44,397 nucleotides of DNA from Segatella oulorum JCM 14966 (GCF_000613785.1 NZ_BAJQ01000019.1:1-44397); one strand, 5' to 3'. Positions 30,060-39,778 are shown, counted from the stretch's first letter. Notes: generated from the sequence alone by a model not told the origin. Made by a program: numbers and translations.

Positions 30060-32471
30060 ATGTTGATCCTTTTACAATGGAGAGATGTGGTCGGTCGGAG
30101 CAGCCTTGGTCTGCTGCGGTGGATGATGCTGGGGCTGTGTCTGTGGATGGGCGTTGCGATGGGCGCAGCGCATGGTCTTGCGGCACCTGCTGACGATCAC
30201 GCTCAAATGACGTTTATCATTCAAACCGCCGGTACCCACGAGCCGATTGTGGGGGCTACGGTGCAAAGCGATGGAGCACTCTCGGGTGCGGCCACCAATG
30301 GCGACGGACGCTGCACGCTGCGTTTCAAACAGGGCGCGGGGCAAGCGAAAATCGAGGTGTCGTCGGTGGGATATAAGCGCTTAGTGCGTACGGTGACGGT
30401 TCGCAACGGGCAAACGCTGACGCTGTTGCTGCAAGAAGACGCCAAAATGCTCGACAACGTGGTGGTGACAGCGCAGAAACGCCACACCGATGTGCTGCAG
30501 CAGTCGGCTACGATTGATGCCGAGGCGTTAGAGAAAGGCGGTGCCAACTCGCTGGCCAAAATGTTGGAAAGCATTCCCGGTGTGAGTTCCATCAGCACGG
30601 GCAACACCATTGCCAAGCCCGTGATTCAGGGTATGCACAGCAGCCGCATTTTGCTGATTAATAATGGCGTGCGGTTGGAGAGCCAGAGCTGGGGTGCCGA
30701 CCATGCGCCCGAGTTGGATTATACCGGTTCGAGCATGGTAGAGGTGGTGAAAGGTGCCGAGTGCATTCGCTACGGCTTTGGTGCGATGGGTGGTATCGTG
30801 TTGATGAACGATGCGCCGCTGCCCTACGGCTATAAGCGTGGCAAAGTGCGCGGCACGGTGAACCTCGGCTACGACACCAATGCGCGCGGCGTGAGTGGCA
30901 GTGGCAATGTGGAGATGGGCTATCGGCAGGTGGGGCTGCGCTTGCACGGCATGTACACGCGCGGTGGCGATTATCGCACGGCCGACTATCTGCTCAACAA
31001 CACGGGCTACAACACCATCAGCTTGTCGGCCATGGGGGGCTGGCAAGGGCACAAGCTGACGGCGACGCTCTTTTCGAGCATTTATTATCAGCGCAGCGGC
31101 ATTTATTATGCCAGCAAAATATCTGATTTAGACCAGTTGCTGAAGCGTTTTGAATATGGGCGTCCCGATCCCGAGAGTTTCTTTCCGTTTTCCTATCGCA
31201 TCAAACCGCCGTTTCAACAGTCGCAGCATGTGACGCTCAAGGGCGAGCTGAAATGGGCAATCAGCAAGCAACATCAGGTAGATTTCACGCTGTCGTTTCA
31301 GGAGAATTTGCGGCAAGAGTTTGAAAATCGCAAAAAGGATCAGTGGAGTTGGATTCCTGTGCAGGATTTAATCCTCAAGACCTATAAGTTTGATGTGTTG
31401 TGGCATGCCAAATGGCGATTGTGGAACATGTCGACCGAGGCGGGACTGTCGAACACCTATCAAACCAATTTCAACTATCCCGGCACGAAGCAACCCGCCT
31501 TTGTGCCCAACTTTGCAGCGCTCTCGATGGGCGGCTTCTTCTTGCACAAGGCGCAATTTGGCAAGCTGCAATGTGCACTGGGTGCGCGCTATGATTTCCG
31601 AGTGATGTCGGTCAACGGCTATACGAGTTTGAGCAACTACACCTATTACGACGATTTTAAGCTCTATAGCAACTTCACGGCGAGCTTGGCCGGGCATTAT
31701 CAGTTTAACGAACAGTGGGATATTCGGGCGAATGTGGGTTGGTCGTGGCGCCCGCCCGACATCAACGAGCTTTATGCCATCGGTCTGCAGGACGGCTCTT
31801 ATTGGGTGGTGGGCAACCGCCATTTGGCCAGTGAGCGCGGCTACAAATCGGTCTTTGGCGCTCGCTATCGCACGCCATGGCTGTCGGTGGAGCCGAGTTT
31901 CTTTTATCAGCGCATCAACAGCTACATCTACGACCACATTGGAACGGGAAAGGATCGCTTTCAGAACCGCCCGAACGGAAAATATCCTAAGTTTATCTAC
32001 GACCAAGACAACGTGCGGCTCTATGGCGGCGATGTGGAGGTGACGGTGAAGCCGCTGAACGATTTGACGTTTGTGGGCAAGGGCGAATGGACGTTTGCAC
32101 GCAACATCACACGCAATGATTGGCTCCCGTTTATGCCGTCAGATCGTTACGGCCTTTCGGGCAATTACGCACGTAGCTTTTCGAGCGGAAAGAAATATCG
32201 GGCATCGCTCTCGCTCTCGGGCATCTATGTGACGAAGCAACGGCGTTTCGATCCCGATAAAGATTTGGTGAGCGACTCGCCTGCGGGCTATTTCTTATTG
32301 AACGGGACGCTCGACTTCTCGATAAATTTCGCCCACAAAAGGCAATGGAAAATCATGCTCGTGGGTGAGAACATGCTCAATGCCTTGTATAAAGAGTATA
32401 CCGACCGCTTTCGTTATTACGCACACGAACGCGGCGTGAATTATTCGCTGCGCACCATTTATAAATTTTAA
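30060..32471 (+). CDS. TonB-dependent receptor with CarboxypepD-like domain (likely metal or siderophore)
   Basis: An 804-residue outer-membrane receptor. After the signal peptide comes a CarboxypepD-regulatory-like domain (EPIVGATVQSDGALSGAATN, IEVSSVGYKRLVR), then TonB box DNVVVTAQKR and plug with LAKMLESIPGV, PVIQGMHSSRILLINNGVRL, SWGADHAPELDYTG and VVKGAECIRYGFGAMGGIV. The barrel ends LRTIYKF. The open frame extends to a TTG at 29937, but that lies inside the promoter, so the ATG at 30060 is used. It is not a SusC type and has no SusD partner. The SWGADHAPE segment resembles Bacteroidetes receptors for metals or metal chelates. The substrate is inferred, supported by the co-regulated YbtPQ-like transporter. 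Confidence 0.92.
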   Translation: MLILLQWRDVVGRSSLGLLRWMMLGLCLWMGVAMGAAHGLAAPADDHAQMTFIIQTAGTHEPIVGATVQSDGALSGAATNGDGRCTLRFKQGAGQAKIEVSSVGYKRLVRTVTVRNGQTLTLLLQEDAKMLDNVVVTAQKRHTDVLQQSATIDAEALEKGGANSLAKMLESIPGVSSISTGNTIAKPVIQGMHSSRILLINNGVRLESQSWGADHAPELDYTGSSMVEVVKGAECIRYGFGAMGGIVLMNDAPLPYGYKRGKVRGTVNLGYDTNARGVSGSGNVEMGYRQVGLRLHGMYTRGGDYRTADYLLNNTGYNTISLSAMGGWQGHKLTATLFSSIYYQRSGIYYASKISDLDQLLKRFEYGRPDPESFFPFSYRIKPPFQQSQHVTLKGELKWAISKQHQVDFTLSFQENLRQEFENRKKDQWSWIPVQDLILKTYKFDVLWHAKWRLWNMSTEAGLSNTYQTNFNYPGTKQPAFVPNFAALSMGGFFLHKAQFGKLQCALGARYDFRVMSVNGYTSLSNYTYYDDFKLYSNFTASLAGHYQFNEQWDIRANVGWSWRPPDINELYAIGLQDGSYWVVGNRHLASERGYKSVFGARYRTPWLSVEPSFFYQRINSYIYDHIGTGKDRFQNRPNGKYPKFIYDQDNVRLYGGDVEVTVKPLNDLTFVGKGEWTFARNITRNDWLPFMPSDRYGLSGNYARSFSSGKKYRASLSLSGIYVTKQRRFDPDKDLVSDSPAGYFLLNGTLDFSINFAHKRQWKIMLVGENMLNALYKEYTDRFRYYAHERGVNYSLRTIYKF

Positions 32472-32482
32472 TTCGAAGCAAA

Positions 32483-33910
32483 ATGAAACAATTCTATATC
32501 TTCATTAGCGCGATGCTGCTCTTCGCGAGCTGTTCGAACGAGCGCGTAGACGACTTCTTTAAGAAAATCATCAAAGCGCCACCCTCCTCAATAGAGCGCG
32601 ACGTGAAGGGGCATGACCAGATTTATGCTGTGCATGCCATTCTGCGCATGGGCTATAAAGGGGGAATGATTGGCGTGGGGCCGAACGGCGATGACTCCGT
32701 GCGGGCTTATAACACTTATCACGTGACGGGCGACAGCACGCTCGTTCCCATTCTCCAAGAGATAGATATTTCGCGCGACGACGACGGACAAATGGTCATC
32801 ACTACCGCACGTAAGCAATTCGATGTGGTGGCATCCGACAAGATTTATTATGGTTTGGAACTGCGCTATTACGACCAAAACGGAATGCTCATCAACCATC
32901 AATTCTCGGGTTATCCTTATAAAAAGGATAAAGAGGGCGTGAATGTTCCCGACGAAGACAATGCCACCTTGCTTGTGCATCAGCATTTCTTCACCGTGGG
33001 CAACAGCTCGCTCGACCAGCGTCGGGACGACGATAAAGACATCGTCCGCGGGCTTCAATTAGTCTATCCACGCACGTTGGCACAGCCTTCCACCTATTAT
33101 GACCGCTACACTTTTCGTGGTGCAGGCACGCAAGCCGAGCCCGCAACGAAGTATTCGGCCATCAACATCTTTGCACCACCGCATTTCACGTTGGGACAAA
33201 ACCAAGTGCACTATGACGAAAACTTGTCGTGGACGGCGATTGAACGATCGGGGAAACCCGAAGCCACGCAGCCTTATGTTGCGCCCAATGGGAAGACCTA
33301 CATGCTCTATCGCGTCATCGACATGATGAAGTTGAACGCGCTCACCCCCGAGATTTTCACCTACGACTATCGCGATACCGACCCCGTGGAGGAGGAATTG
33401 GGCAAAACGTTCCTTGATGCCTACAACGACGACTTCATCGACCCCGAAACCGACGCGCCGCGCCAACGCTATGGCGAGACGGTGGGCTTATTGCGACAAG
33501 GGCGTAGCTTAGAAGCCGGTGCGCCTTTCGACCGCTTAGGATTTAAGGGCATCATGCAATTCAAGCAAGGCAGAATGGCGTTTCAGTTGCAAATCAAAAT
33601 CTGCCATATCCTCAACAAGGGGCAACAGCATGTGGGCGAAGCCGAGCGTCCGGCCAAATACTGCAACACGGAGAACAGCGAGCACGACTATCTGTGGAAT
33701 TTCAACCAGTTGCAGGCCGGCTGGGATAGTTTCGACATCGACTACCCGCTGTCGGTGCGCATCTTGGCCGACACGCACGACGGCGAGACGCAATGTTGTG
33801 CCGATATCAAGCGATTTTATCCGCAGGCCGATGCTCACACACTTTGGCGCATGCTCAATGATCCTGCGTCTTTTTTCACACAATATAGACATCATCTTGT
33901 TTTAATGTAG
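32483..33910 (+). CDS. Lipoprotein of unknown family, paralog of the next gene
   Basis: A 475-residue lipoprotein (signal ending LLFASC, Cys 17), 11 bases after the receptor stop. I do not recognise the family. It shares several blocks in the same order with the next gene: YYGLELRYYDQNGMLIN against RWGLCLYFFDKEGRLLN, HQHFFTVGN against YQIFFTVSD, TPEIFTYDYRDT against TPKVFEYTYRDT, and DRLGFKGIMQF against DRVGLKGHFNF. This points to an old duplication. It is likely a surface partner of the TonB receptor. There is no catalytic motif. Confidence 0.7.
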   Translation: MKQFYIFISAMLLFASCSNERVDDFFKKIIKAPPSSIERDVKGHDQIYAVHAILRMGYKGGMIGVGPNGDDSVRAYNTYHVTGDSTLVPILQEIDISRDDDGQMVITTARKQFDVVASDKIYYGLELRYYDQNGMLINHQFSGYPYKKDKEGVNVPDEDNATLLVHQHFFTVGNSSLDQRRDDDKDIVRGLQLVYPRTLAQPSTYYDRYTFRGAGTQAEPATKYSAINIFAPPHFTLGQNQVHYDENLSWTAIERSGKPEATQPYVAPNGKTYMLYRVIDMMKLNALTPEIFTYDYRDTDPVEEELGKTFLDAYNDDFIDPETDAPRQRYGETVGLLRQGRSLEAGAPFDRLGFKGIMQFKQGRMAFQLQIKICHILNKGQQHVGEAERPAKYCNTENSEHDYLWNFNQLQAGWDSFDIDYPLSVRILADTHDGETQCCADIKRFYPQADAHTLWRMLNDPASFFTQYRHHLVLM

Positions 33911-33929
33911 CACGAAAACAAAGCAAACA

Positions 33930-35336
33930 ATGAAAAGAATCTTTCGACATATATTTATCGTTGCGGGCATTTCCGCACTTTGCACGGCGTGCGACGACTT
34001 CATATTTGGTAACGTCCATGTCGATTATAACGAGAATCCCTTAACTGCGAAGGGACTCGCACACAGCGGCGCCGACCGCTACGTGGACAGTCTGAAGAAA
34101 ATAAAGGTGACGCAGCCGCTCAACAACCCCGATCCGCAAGGCGCATTCAACAACTGGGCCACGTGCTTGGCTATGTTTAAAGAAGGTCATTCGCACGGCG
34201 ACGGAATGATGCATGGGAACTTTGTCTATCGCAACGCGCCGTGGCGACAGGAGCAATTTGCCATCATCCACAACAACAATACGGCCTGGCCCACGGTTGC
34301 GGTCGACCGCCAAAGCACCGTTACCTTCTTAGAGCAAAATGAGGGAAAGCGCGGTCCCGACTATATCCGCATCATTGGCGGAAGGCTGAAGCGCTGGGGC
34401 TTGTGTCTCTACTTCTTCGACAAAGAGGGACGTCTCCTCAACGACGATATCCTCAGCCACTCGGATGAGTATCAAATCTTTTTCACCGTGAGCGACGTCG
34501 ACGACAAAGGGAAACCCTACACAGTGACCGATTGCCGCGGAACGTGGCATCCGAAGAAGACTTCTTATGGTGAATGGAAGCCGGGCGGAACCATCGACAC
34601 AACTCCCGTGCCATCCCCCTTCTTTGCCGATAGCATTTCGTGGAAGCAACGCGCTAATGCCACCCCGAAAGTCTTTGAATACACCTACCGCGACACATGG
34701 ATTCATGACGCTATGGCCGACGGAGCGCGTGAATTGTTTAATCAGCGCCTGCTTCCTCCTTTGGGACGCGCGGACGCCGACTGGGCAGTGGCGCCTTACG
34801 ATCAAGATCGCGTGGGATTGAAGGGACACTTCAATTTTGATATTGAAGCCGACGAGAACGACAGCCGTCACACCGAGTGGCCACTTAAAATCACCCGCCG
34901 CGTGGACCCCGCCACAGGAGAGGCCGGAAAGTACACGCGCCCATCCTATTTGCTGCCCCGATTCTTCCTTTCGGTGCGCGTCATGAAGTGCCCGAAGGGC
35001 AGAAAGGCGCTCATTCCGCGCGACGCATACTTGCAGCGCCACTCCACCTACGAATTTCTCAGTCCCTTTATCTGCGCGGAAGCCTACAACCCCGATGAGC
35101 CGAAAGAATATGGCAACAATTCGGAGTGGAAAGAGGTGTTGCGCTTCAACATTCCCATCAAGGTGTTCTGCAGCAGCTTCGATACCGACCCTACCACCAT
35201 TGATCCCAACGATCCGCTTTATTATTATTTGGGTCTTGAGATTGGTTTGACACCGGAAGAAGCGCTCGAAGCCGCTCAAAACGTGCAAACCCACGGCGTC
35301 GGCGGTGGGCGCGGTTTAGGCAACTGGTTTCTTTAA
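33930..35336 (+). CDS. Lipoprotein of unknown family with His-rich loop, paralog of the previous gene
   Basis: A 468-residue lipoprotein (signal ending ALCTAC, Cys 21). It is homologous to the preceding lipoprotein through the blocks listed there. It alone has the segment EGHSHGDGMMHGNF early in the mature protein, three His and two Met close together, which could bind a transition metal or heme. The C-terminus is Gly-rich (THGVGGGRGLGNWFL). It starts 19 bases after its neighbour. The metal-binding idea rests on composition and the TonB/ABC context only. Confidence 0.7.
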   Translation: MKRIFRHIFIVAGISALCTACDDFIFGNVHVDYNENPLTAKGLAHSGADRYVDSLKKIKVTQPLNNPDPQGAFNNWATCLAMFKEGHSHGDGMMHGNFVYRNAPWRQEQFAIIHNNNTAWPTVAVDRQSTVTFLEQNEGKRGPDYIRIIGGRLKRWGLCLYFFDKEGRLLNDDILSHSDEYQIFFTVSDVDDKGKPYTVTDCRGTWHPKKTSYGEWKPGGTIDTTPVPSPFFADSISWKQRANATPKVFEYTYRDTWIHDAMADGARELFNQRLLPPLGRADADWAVAPYDQDRVGLKGHFNFDIEADENDSRHTEWPLKITRRVDPATGEAGKYTRPSYLLPRFFLSVRVMKCPKGRKALIPRDAYLQRHSTYEFLSPFICAEAYNPDEPKEYGNNSEWKEVLRFNIPIKVFCSSFDTDPTTIDPNDPLYYYLGLEIGLTPEEALEAAQNVQTHGVGGGRGLGNWFL

Positions 35337-35365
35337 CGAATTATCATTCATCACAACAGCACAAT

Positions 35366-36466
35366 ATGAAAACGATTTCTAACATTCGATATGCGGTTCT
35401 TCTTTTGCTTGTTTCGCTCACGAGTTGTGTGCGCAATGAGCTTCCCGAGAAGCGCTCTACCTCGAAAACGCGCGTCGACCATCTTCTCATCAAGGAAGTC
35501 TTCTACGCAGGCCATTATTGGGTACGTGATTTGCGAAAATGGGGCTTTCCCAATAGTCCGGATATGTATAACGACGACCAATACATCGAGATTTATAACC
35601 CCACCGACGAGACAAAGTATCTCGACGGGCTGGCACTTTGTACAAATGCCATTGACCCCACTACTATCATTCAGTTTGCTCCTAAAGACGACTTTGTCAA
35701 TCGATATTACGGTGTGGGTGCTATTTCTTATTTCCCCGGAAACGGCACGCAGCACCCCGTGCCACCACATAAGTCGGTCATCATCGCAAAGTATGCCATC
35801 GACCACGAAAAGCAGTTCATCGCATGGTTGCGCGCCAACGCCGAGGAGAATGGGGAGGAACTCGACCTTAAGGAGTACAAGGGATTGGAGGCTTTTCTCG
35901 ACCTCACAAAGGCCGATTATGAGTGGACCATGCCCACGGGTAACAAAAATGACAAAAACAACCCCGACGTGCCCGATATGCAGCCCATCTATATGACGAA
36001 GACAGCCGGCGGCAAGCTTGCGTGGCAGTTCGAACTCACCTTTCTCTCTGAACACACGGGTGTGGCGCTCGTCCGATTGCCGTGGACGCCCGACGACTTC
36101 AAAAAGAATACTGACGACACGAAGGAGCGCAATAAATACAGGCATTATATCAACATCACAAGCAGCCAGTTCGCCGATTTCTATGCTATAGAGATTCCCT
36201 TCGACCACGTGATCGACTGCATGACGATATGTCCGAGAACCCGTTTCCAAATGCGACCAAGCAAATTGGATAAGGGATACAACGCAGTGACCGATGTGGG
36301 CTTCTCGTCGTTAAAGCCGAGCGACTTACCCATATATTCGGGCTTAGCGCTTACCAGGAAGTGGGACGGACGCAAGTTTGTCGACGACGACAACTCAAAG
36401 AGCGACTTCGAAGTGAAGGTGGCGGCGCTATCGCGACGTGATAAGAAAGGAAATCCCATTAAATGA
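35366..36466 (+). CDS. DUF4876-type lipoprotein
   Basis: A 366-residue lipoprotein (signal ending VSLTSC, Cys 21). The DUF4876 pattern is visible: LLIKEVFYAGHYW, DQYIEIYNPTDETKYLDGLAL, GNGTQHPVPPHKSVIIAKYAIDH, then HTGVALVRLPW and a C-terminal RKWDGRKFVDDDNSKSDFEV. The first half resembles a lamin-tail-like beta domain. In other Bacteroidetes it is encoded with TonB receptors, as here. It is the last gene of the operon, before a strong terminator. Role probably surface binding; not known. Confidence 0.83.
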   Translation: MKTISNIRYAVLLLLVSLTSCVRNELPEKRSTSKTRVDHLLIKEVFYAGHYWVRDLRKWGFPNSPDMYNDDQYIEIYNPTDETKYLDGLALCTNAIDPTTIIQFAPKDDFVNRYYGVGAISYFPGNGTQHPVPPHKSVIIAKYAIDHEKQFIAWLRANAEENGEELDLKEYKGLEAFLDLTKADYEWTMPTGNKNDKNNPDVPDMQPIYMTKTAGGKLAWQFELTFLSEHTGVALVRLPWTPDDFKKNTDDTKERNKYRHYINITSSQFADFYAIEIPFDHVIDCMTICPRTRFQMRPSKLDKGYNAVTDVGFSSLKPSDLPIYSGLALTRKWDGRKFVDDDNSKSDFEVKVAALSRRDKKGNPIK

Positions 36467-36512
36467 TGTAGTTTATTGATTTTTACACTTTCCGCAAATC
36501 TTTTCCTAATCA

Positions 36513-36556
36513 GCATCATCTTGCGACATGGTTCGCAAGGATGATGCTCTCTTTTT
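36513..36556 (+). terminator. Intrinsic terminator of the TonB-lipoprotein operon
   Basis: GCATCATC-TTGCGA (36513-36526) pairs with TCGCAAGGATGATGC (36533-36547) with one bulged base and a 6-nt loop, followed by TCTCTTTTT. It lies 46 bases after the DUF4876 stop. Confidence 0.88.
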
Positions 36557-36689
36557 ATAACCTTATGAAATCATCCTCATCTATAGTGTAAATAGGATAT
36601 AGCGCATGACAATCACTCGCATGCAAAGCACATTTCAGCACATCGATGAAAAAATGATGCGCAAGTCAAAAATCAAAAAATGACATGTT

Positions 36690-36914
36690 TGCGGAAGGTT
36701 CCGCAAATGTGATTCCGCTCGGGAACGACTTGCGGAACCTTCCGCAAATGCATTTCCGCTCGGGAACATACTTGCGGAACCTTCCGCAAACGCATTTCCA
36801 CTCGGGAACAGACTTGCGGAGACTTCCGCAAACGCATTTCTGCTTGGGAACAGATTTGCGGAACCTTCCGCAAACACGTTTCCACTCGGAAACAGACTTG
36901 CGGAGACTTCCGCA
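36690..36914. repeat. Array D: six palindromic units at 41/42 bp
   Basis: Cores at 36690, 36731, 36773, 36815, 36857 and 36899, spaced 41 then 42 bp. Cores are TGCGGAACCTTCCGCA (three), TGCGGAGACTTCCGCA (two) and TGCGGAAGGTTCCGCA (first); the eight outer bases on each side pair perfectly in most. Spacers read about ATGCATTTCC(G/A)CTCGGGAACA and contain a small TTCC/GGGAA dyad. It sits between two terminators of convergent operons. Because 42 is divisible by three, open frames run through it; none looks like a gene. Confidence 0.93.
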
Positions 36915-36930
36915 AGCATGACAAAAAACG

Positions 36931-36966
36931 AAAAGACACTCGAGAGATAGCTCTCGAGTGTCTTTT
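36931..36966 (-). terminator. Perfect 16-bp terminator after murF/alr
   Basis: AAAAGACACTCGAGAG (36931-36946) and its exact complement (36951-36966) flank an ATAG loop. T runs follow on both strands, so it can work in either direction; the gene it serves is the minus-strand MurF/Alr, whose stop is at 37025. Confidence 0.88.
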
Positions 36967-37024
36967 TGTAGTGTGATAACCTTTGTCTTTTTTACGCAAG
37001 TTTATTTCGGCAAAGCAACATGCT

Positions 37025-39502
37025 TTAGTCTTGAAAATAAACGCGCTTTACGCGGTTGCTGATGCCTGTGAGCACTTCATAAGGGATGGTTCCCATGATA
37101 TCGCTCAATGCGGTGACGGGCAAATGATCGCCGAACACCTCCACGCGGTCGCCTTCATGGCACGCAATGTCGGTGACATCGATCATGGCCACATCCATGC
37201 AGATATTTCCAACGTAGTCGGCCCGTTTGCCGTTCACGAGACAGTAACCTTTGCGATTACTGAGTCGGCGGTCGAGTCCATCGGCATATCCTATGGGTAT
37301 TGCACCGATGATACTGTCTCGCGTGAGGAATGTTTTGCGACTATACCCGATGCTTTCTCCTTGCGGCACGCGATGTAGCTGCAAGATGGTGGTCTGCAAG
37401 GTGCTGACGTTGTTCAATGTCTTGTTGCTGCGTGGATTGATGCCATAGAGGCCCAGCCCAAGGCGGCACATGTCCATTTGTCGCTCGGGGAAGTGCTCGA
37501 TGCCAGCGCTATTGTCGATATGGCGCAAAATCTTGTGGTCGAAAGCAGCTTGCAGCTGTTCACTGCCCTTTAGGAAGAGCTTATATTGCTCGGCGCTGAA
37601 GCGATCGAACTCGTCGCTGTCCGACCCAACGAAGTGGCTGAACACCGAGCGCGGAATGATGGCGTTCTGTCGCTTCAATCGACTGATCAACTCGCTTATG
37701 TCTTCGCTCGGATTGAAGCCTAAGCGGTGCATGCCGGTATCGAGCTTAATATGTACGGGGTATCCGGTGATGCCCTCCTTTTCGGCGGCTTTCACAAGGG
37801 CGTCGAGCAGGCGGAAGGAGTAAACTTCGGGCTCCAAATCGTAGTCGAACATCGTCTTGAAGGCTGTCATCTCCGGATTCATGATCATGATGTTGCTCGT
37901 GATGCCATTGCGGCGCAGCGTAACGCCCTCGTCGGCCACGGCCACGGCTAAGTAGTCCACCCTGTGCTCTTGCAGGGTCTTCGCAATCTCCACGCTGCCC
38001 GCCCCATAGGCGTCGGCCTTGATCATGCAAACCAACTTGGTGTCCGCATGCAGGAAACTGCGGTAATAATTAAGATTTTTCACCACCGCATTGAGGTTTA
38101 CTTCGAGCGTGGTCTCGTGTACGCGTTTCACAAGGAGGTCGGTGATTTGCTCGAAGTTAAAGCTGCGTGCCCCCTTCAGCAAGATGACCTCATCGTGGAG
38201 TTGGCTAAAGGCCGCACTGGCGATGAAGTCCTCAACGGTGGGGAAGAAGTGTTTCTCGGGCACCTCGATGGATAGCGCATGGGCACAGAGCTCGCGCCCA
38301 ATGCCGATGAACTTCTCGATGCCCCGTTGGCGGCAAAGCGTGCCCACCTCGCGATAGAGCGCATCGGGCGTGAGGCCGCTCTGAAAGATGTCGCTCAGAA
38401 TCAACGTGTGTCGGCGGCCCTGATGGTCGGGGCGGCGATTCATAAAGTCTAATGCGATGTCTAACGCATTGATGTCGGAGTTGTAGCTGTCGTTGATGAG
38501 CGTGCACCCATGCTGCCCCTCTTTCACCTCCAAGCGCATGGCGATGGGCTCTAACTGCGCCATGCGTTGCGCCAAGGTGTCGGGACTGATACCTACTTTG
38601 AGGGCAACGAGCGCGCAAGCAAAGGAGTTGCTGATGGAGGCCTCGTCGATGAACGGCAGCCGATAGCTGTTCGTCTCGCCTGCGTAGCGATAGGTCACGA
38701 GGGTTGCGGAGCCGCTCTTTTCCACCTTATTAATATAGAAGGGGGCTGCGGCATCTGCGCACGACCAAAACAGTTGTTCGGCATGCAAATCATGTTGCTC
38801 GCTAACGCAATGCTTCACGAGAACATCGTCGCCATTGTAGACGACAACTTGGGCATCGTGGAAAAGCTGCAACTTCTCCATGCATTTAGCTTCGCGACTG
38901 TTGAAATTCTCCTGGTGAGCGTCTCCGATGTTAGTAAGCACGGCTATCGTGGGCTGTATGATGTTGCGCAAAGCGAGCATTTCGCCCGGTTTGCTGATGC
39001 CGGCTTCGAATATTCCCACCTGGGAGTGCCGATCCAAGAGCCAGACGCTCAGCGGAACGCCCACCTGCGAGTTATAGCTGCGTGGGGAACGTGTCACCAT
39101 GAAGTCGCCACTCAGAATCTGGTTCAACCATTCTTTCACCATCGTCTTTCCGTTGCTGCCGGTGATGCCGACGATCGGAATGTTGAACTCGTCGCGGTGC
39201 CGCTCGGCTAAGCGTTGCAGCGCTTCCAAGGTGTCGAGCACCAACAAGAAATTGGCGTCGGGATAATGTTGCGCGCAGTCTTGCGGCAGCGTTGAGACAA
39301 CAAAATTTTGGACGCCGCGTGCATAAAGCTCGTTAATGTAGCGATGCCCATCGTTGCGGCCGCTGCGCAAGGCGAAAAATAAAGTTTCCTCAGGGAAGCA
39401 GAGCGAACGACTGTCGGAAAGGATGAAGCTGATTTGGGTGTCGCGCTCGCCAAAACGACGTGCGCCAATAAGCGTGGTTACTTTTTCAATTGAATAAGTC
39501 AT
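37025..39502 (-). CDS. murF/alr: Fused UDP-MurNAc-tripeptide:D-Ala-D-Ala ligase / alanine racemase
   Basis: An 825-residue cytoplasmic fusion common in Bacteroidetes. The MurF half (about 1-445) has the ATP loop GITGSNGKTMVKEW, ILTNIGDAHQENF and LINDSYNSD; it adds D-Ala-D-Ala to the peptidoglycan precursor. The Alr half (about 455-825) has the PLP-lysine motif MIKADAYGAGS, MHRLGFNP, MCRLGLGLYGINP, the catalytic-Tyr motif IGYADGLDR, and MDVAMIDVTD; it makes D-Ala from L-Ala. Fusing them puts two D-Ala steps in one polypeptide. It has its own promoter and terminator. Confidence 0.97.
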   Translation of the reverse strand: MTYSIEKVTTLIGARRFGERDTQISFILSDSRSLCFPEETLFFALRSGRNDGHRYINELYARGVQNFVVSTLPQDCAQHYPDANFLLVLDTLEALQRLAERHRDEFNIPIVGITGSNGKTMVKEWLNQILSGDFMVTRSPRSYNSQVGVPLSVWLLDRHSQVGIFEAGISKPGEMLALRNIIQPTIAVLTNIGDAHQENFNSREAKCMEKLQLFHDAQVVVYNGDDVLVKHCVSEQHDLHAEQLFWSCADAAAPFYINKVEKSGSATLVTYRYAGETNSYRLPFIDEASISNSFACALVALKVGISPDTLAQRMAQLEPIAMRLEVKEGQHGCTLINDSYNSDINALDIALDFMNRRPDHQGRRHTLILSDIFQSGLTPDALYREVGTLCRQRGIEKFIGIGRELCAHALSIEVPEKHFFPTVEDFIASAAFSQLHDEVILLKGARSFNFEQITDLLVKRVHETTLEVNLNAVVKNLNYYRSFLHADTKLVCMIKADAYGAGSVEIAKTLQEHRVDYLAVAVADEGVTLRRNGITSNIMIMNPEMTAFKTMFDYDLEPEVYSFRLLDALVKAAEKEGITGYPVHIKLDTGMHRLGFNPSEDISELISRLKRQNAIIPRSVFSHFVGSDSDEFDRFSAEQYKLFLKGSEQLQAAFDHKILRHIDNSAGIEHFPERQMDMCRLGLGLYGINPRSNKTLNNVSTLQTTILQLHRVPQGESIGYSRKTFLTRDSIIGAIPIGYADGLDRRLSNRKGYCLVNGKRADYVGNICMDVAMIDVTDIACHEGDRVEVFGDHLPVTALSDIMGTIPYEVLTGISNRVKRVYFQD

Positions 39503-39530
39503 CGTGCGATTATTATTTTTTATTTTTCCA

Positions 39531-39561
39531 CAAAATTACTGCAAAGCGAGGACATGACAAA
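39531..39561 (-). promoter_or_regulatory. Promoter of murF/alr
   Basis: Minus strand: TTTG (39558-39561), 19 bp, TAATTTTG (39531-39538), a full match to the Bacteroidetes consensus, 29 bases before the start codon at 39502. Confidence 0.8.
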
Positions 39562-39572
39562 ATAATAGGCTG

Positions 39573-39755
39573 CTAAATGCGTGGGTTGTGCGCGAGGGCA
39601 AAACGTATTTTCGGGTGTGCAGCATGCTTGTGCCGTGTCGCTGTTGAATATTTCGGTTGGGGATGATAGAAAGGCTCGTCGTATGTTGTAAGTCGCCTAT
39701 CTGAAAAGGGTTGCTGCTTGCAGGTTGTTGCAAAAAACAACACGGCAAGCAGCAA
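39573..39755 (-). CDS. Doubtful small ORF between pepD and murF/alr
   Basis: A 60-codon frame from a TTG just downstream of pepD. It begins LLAVLFFATTCKQQPF, which looks like a lipoprotein signal except that Thr before Cys is not a usual lipobox residue. The rest is basic and Tyr/His-rich. No ATG and no clear ribosome site are present. It may be a short lipoprotein, a remnant, or chance; other frames overlap it. Confidence 0.25.
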   Translation of the reverse strand: MLLAVLFFATTCKQQPFSDRRLTTYDEPFYHPQPKYSTATRHKHAAHPKIRFALAHNPRI

Positions 39756-39778
39756 CTGAATGTTGTAGAGTCTGTGTT

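Noticed and set aside
36635..36999. Open frames through array D on both strands with 14-residue repeats
   Set aside because: A 42-bp unit is a multiple of three, so frames stay open by arithmetic. The proteins would be pure repeat translation, with no start context or neighbours supporting them.
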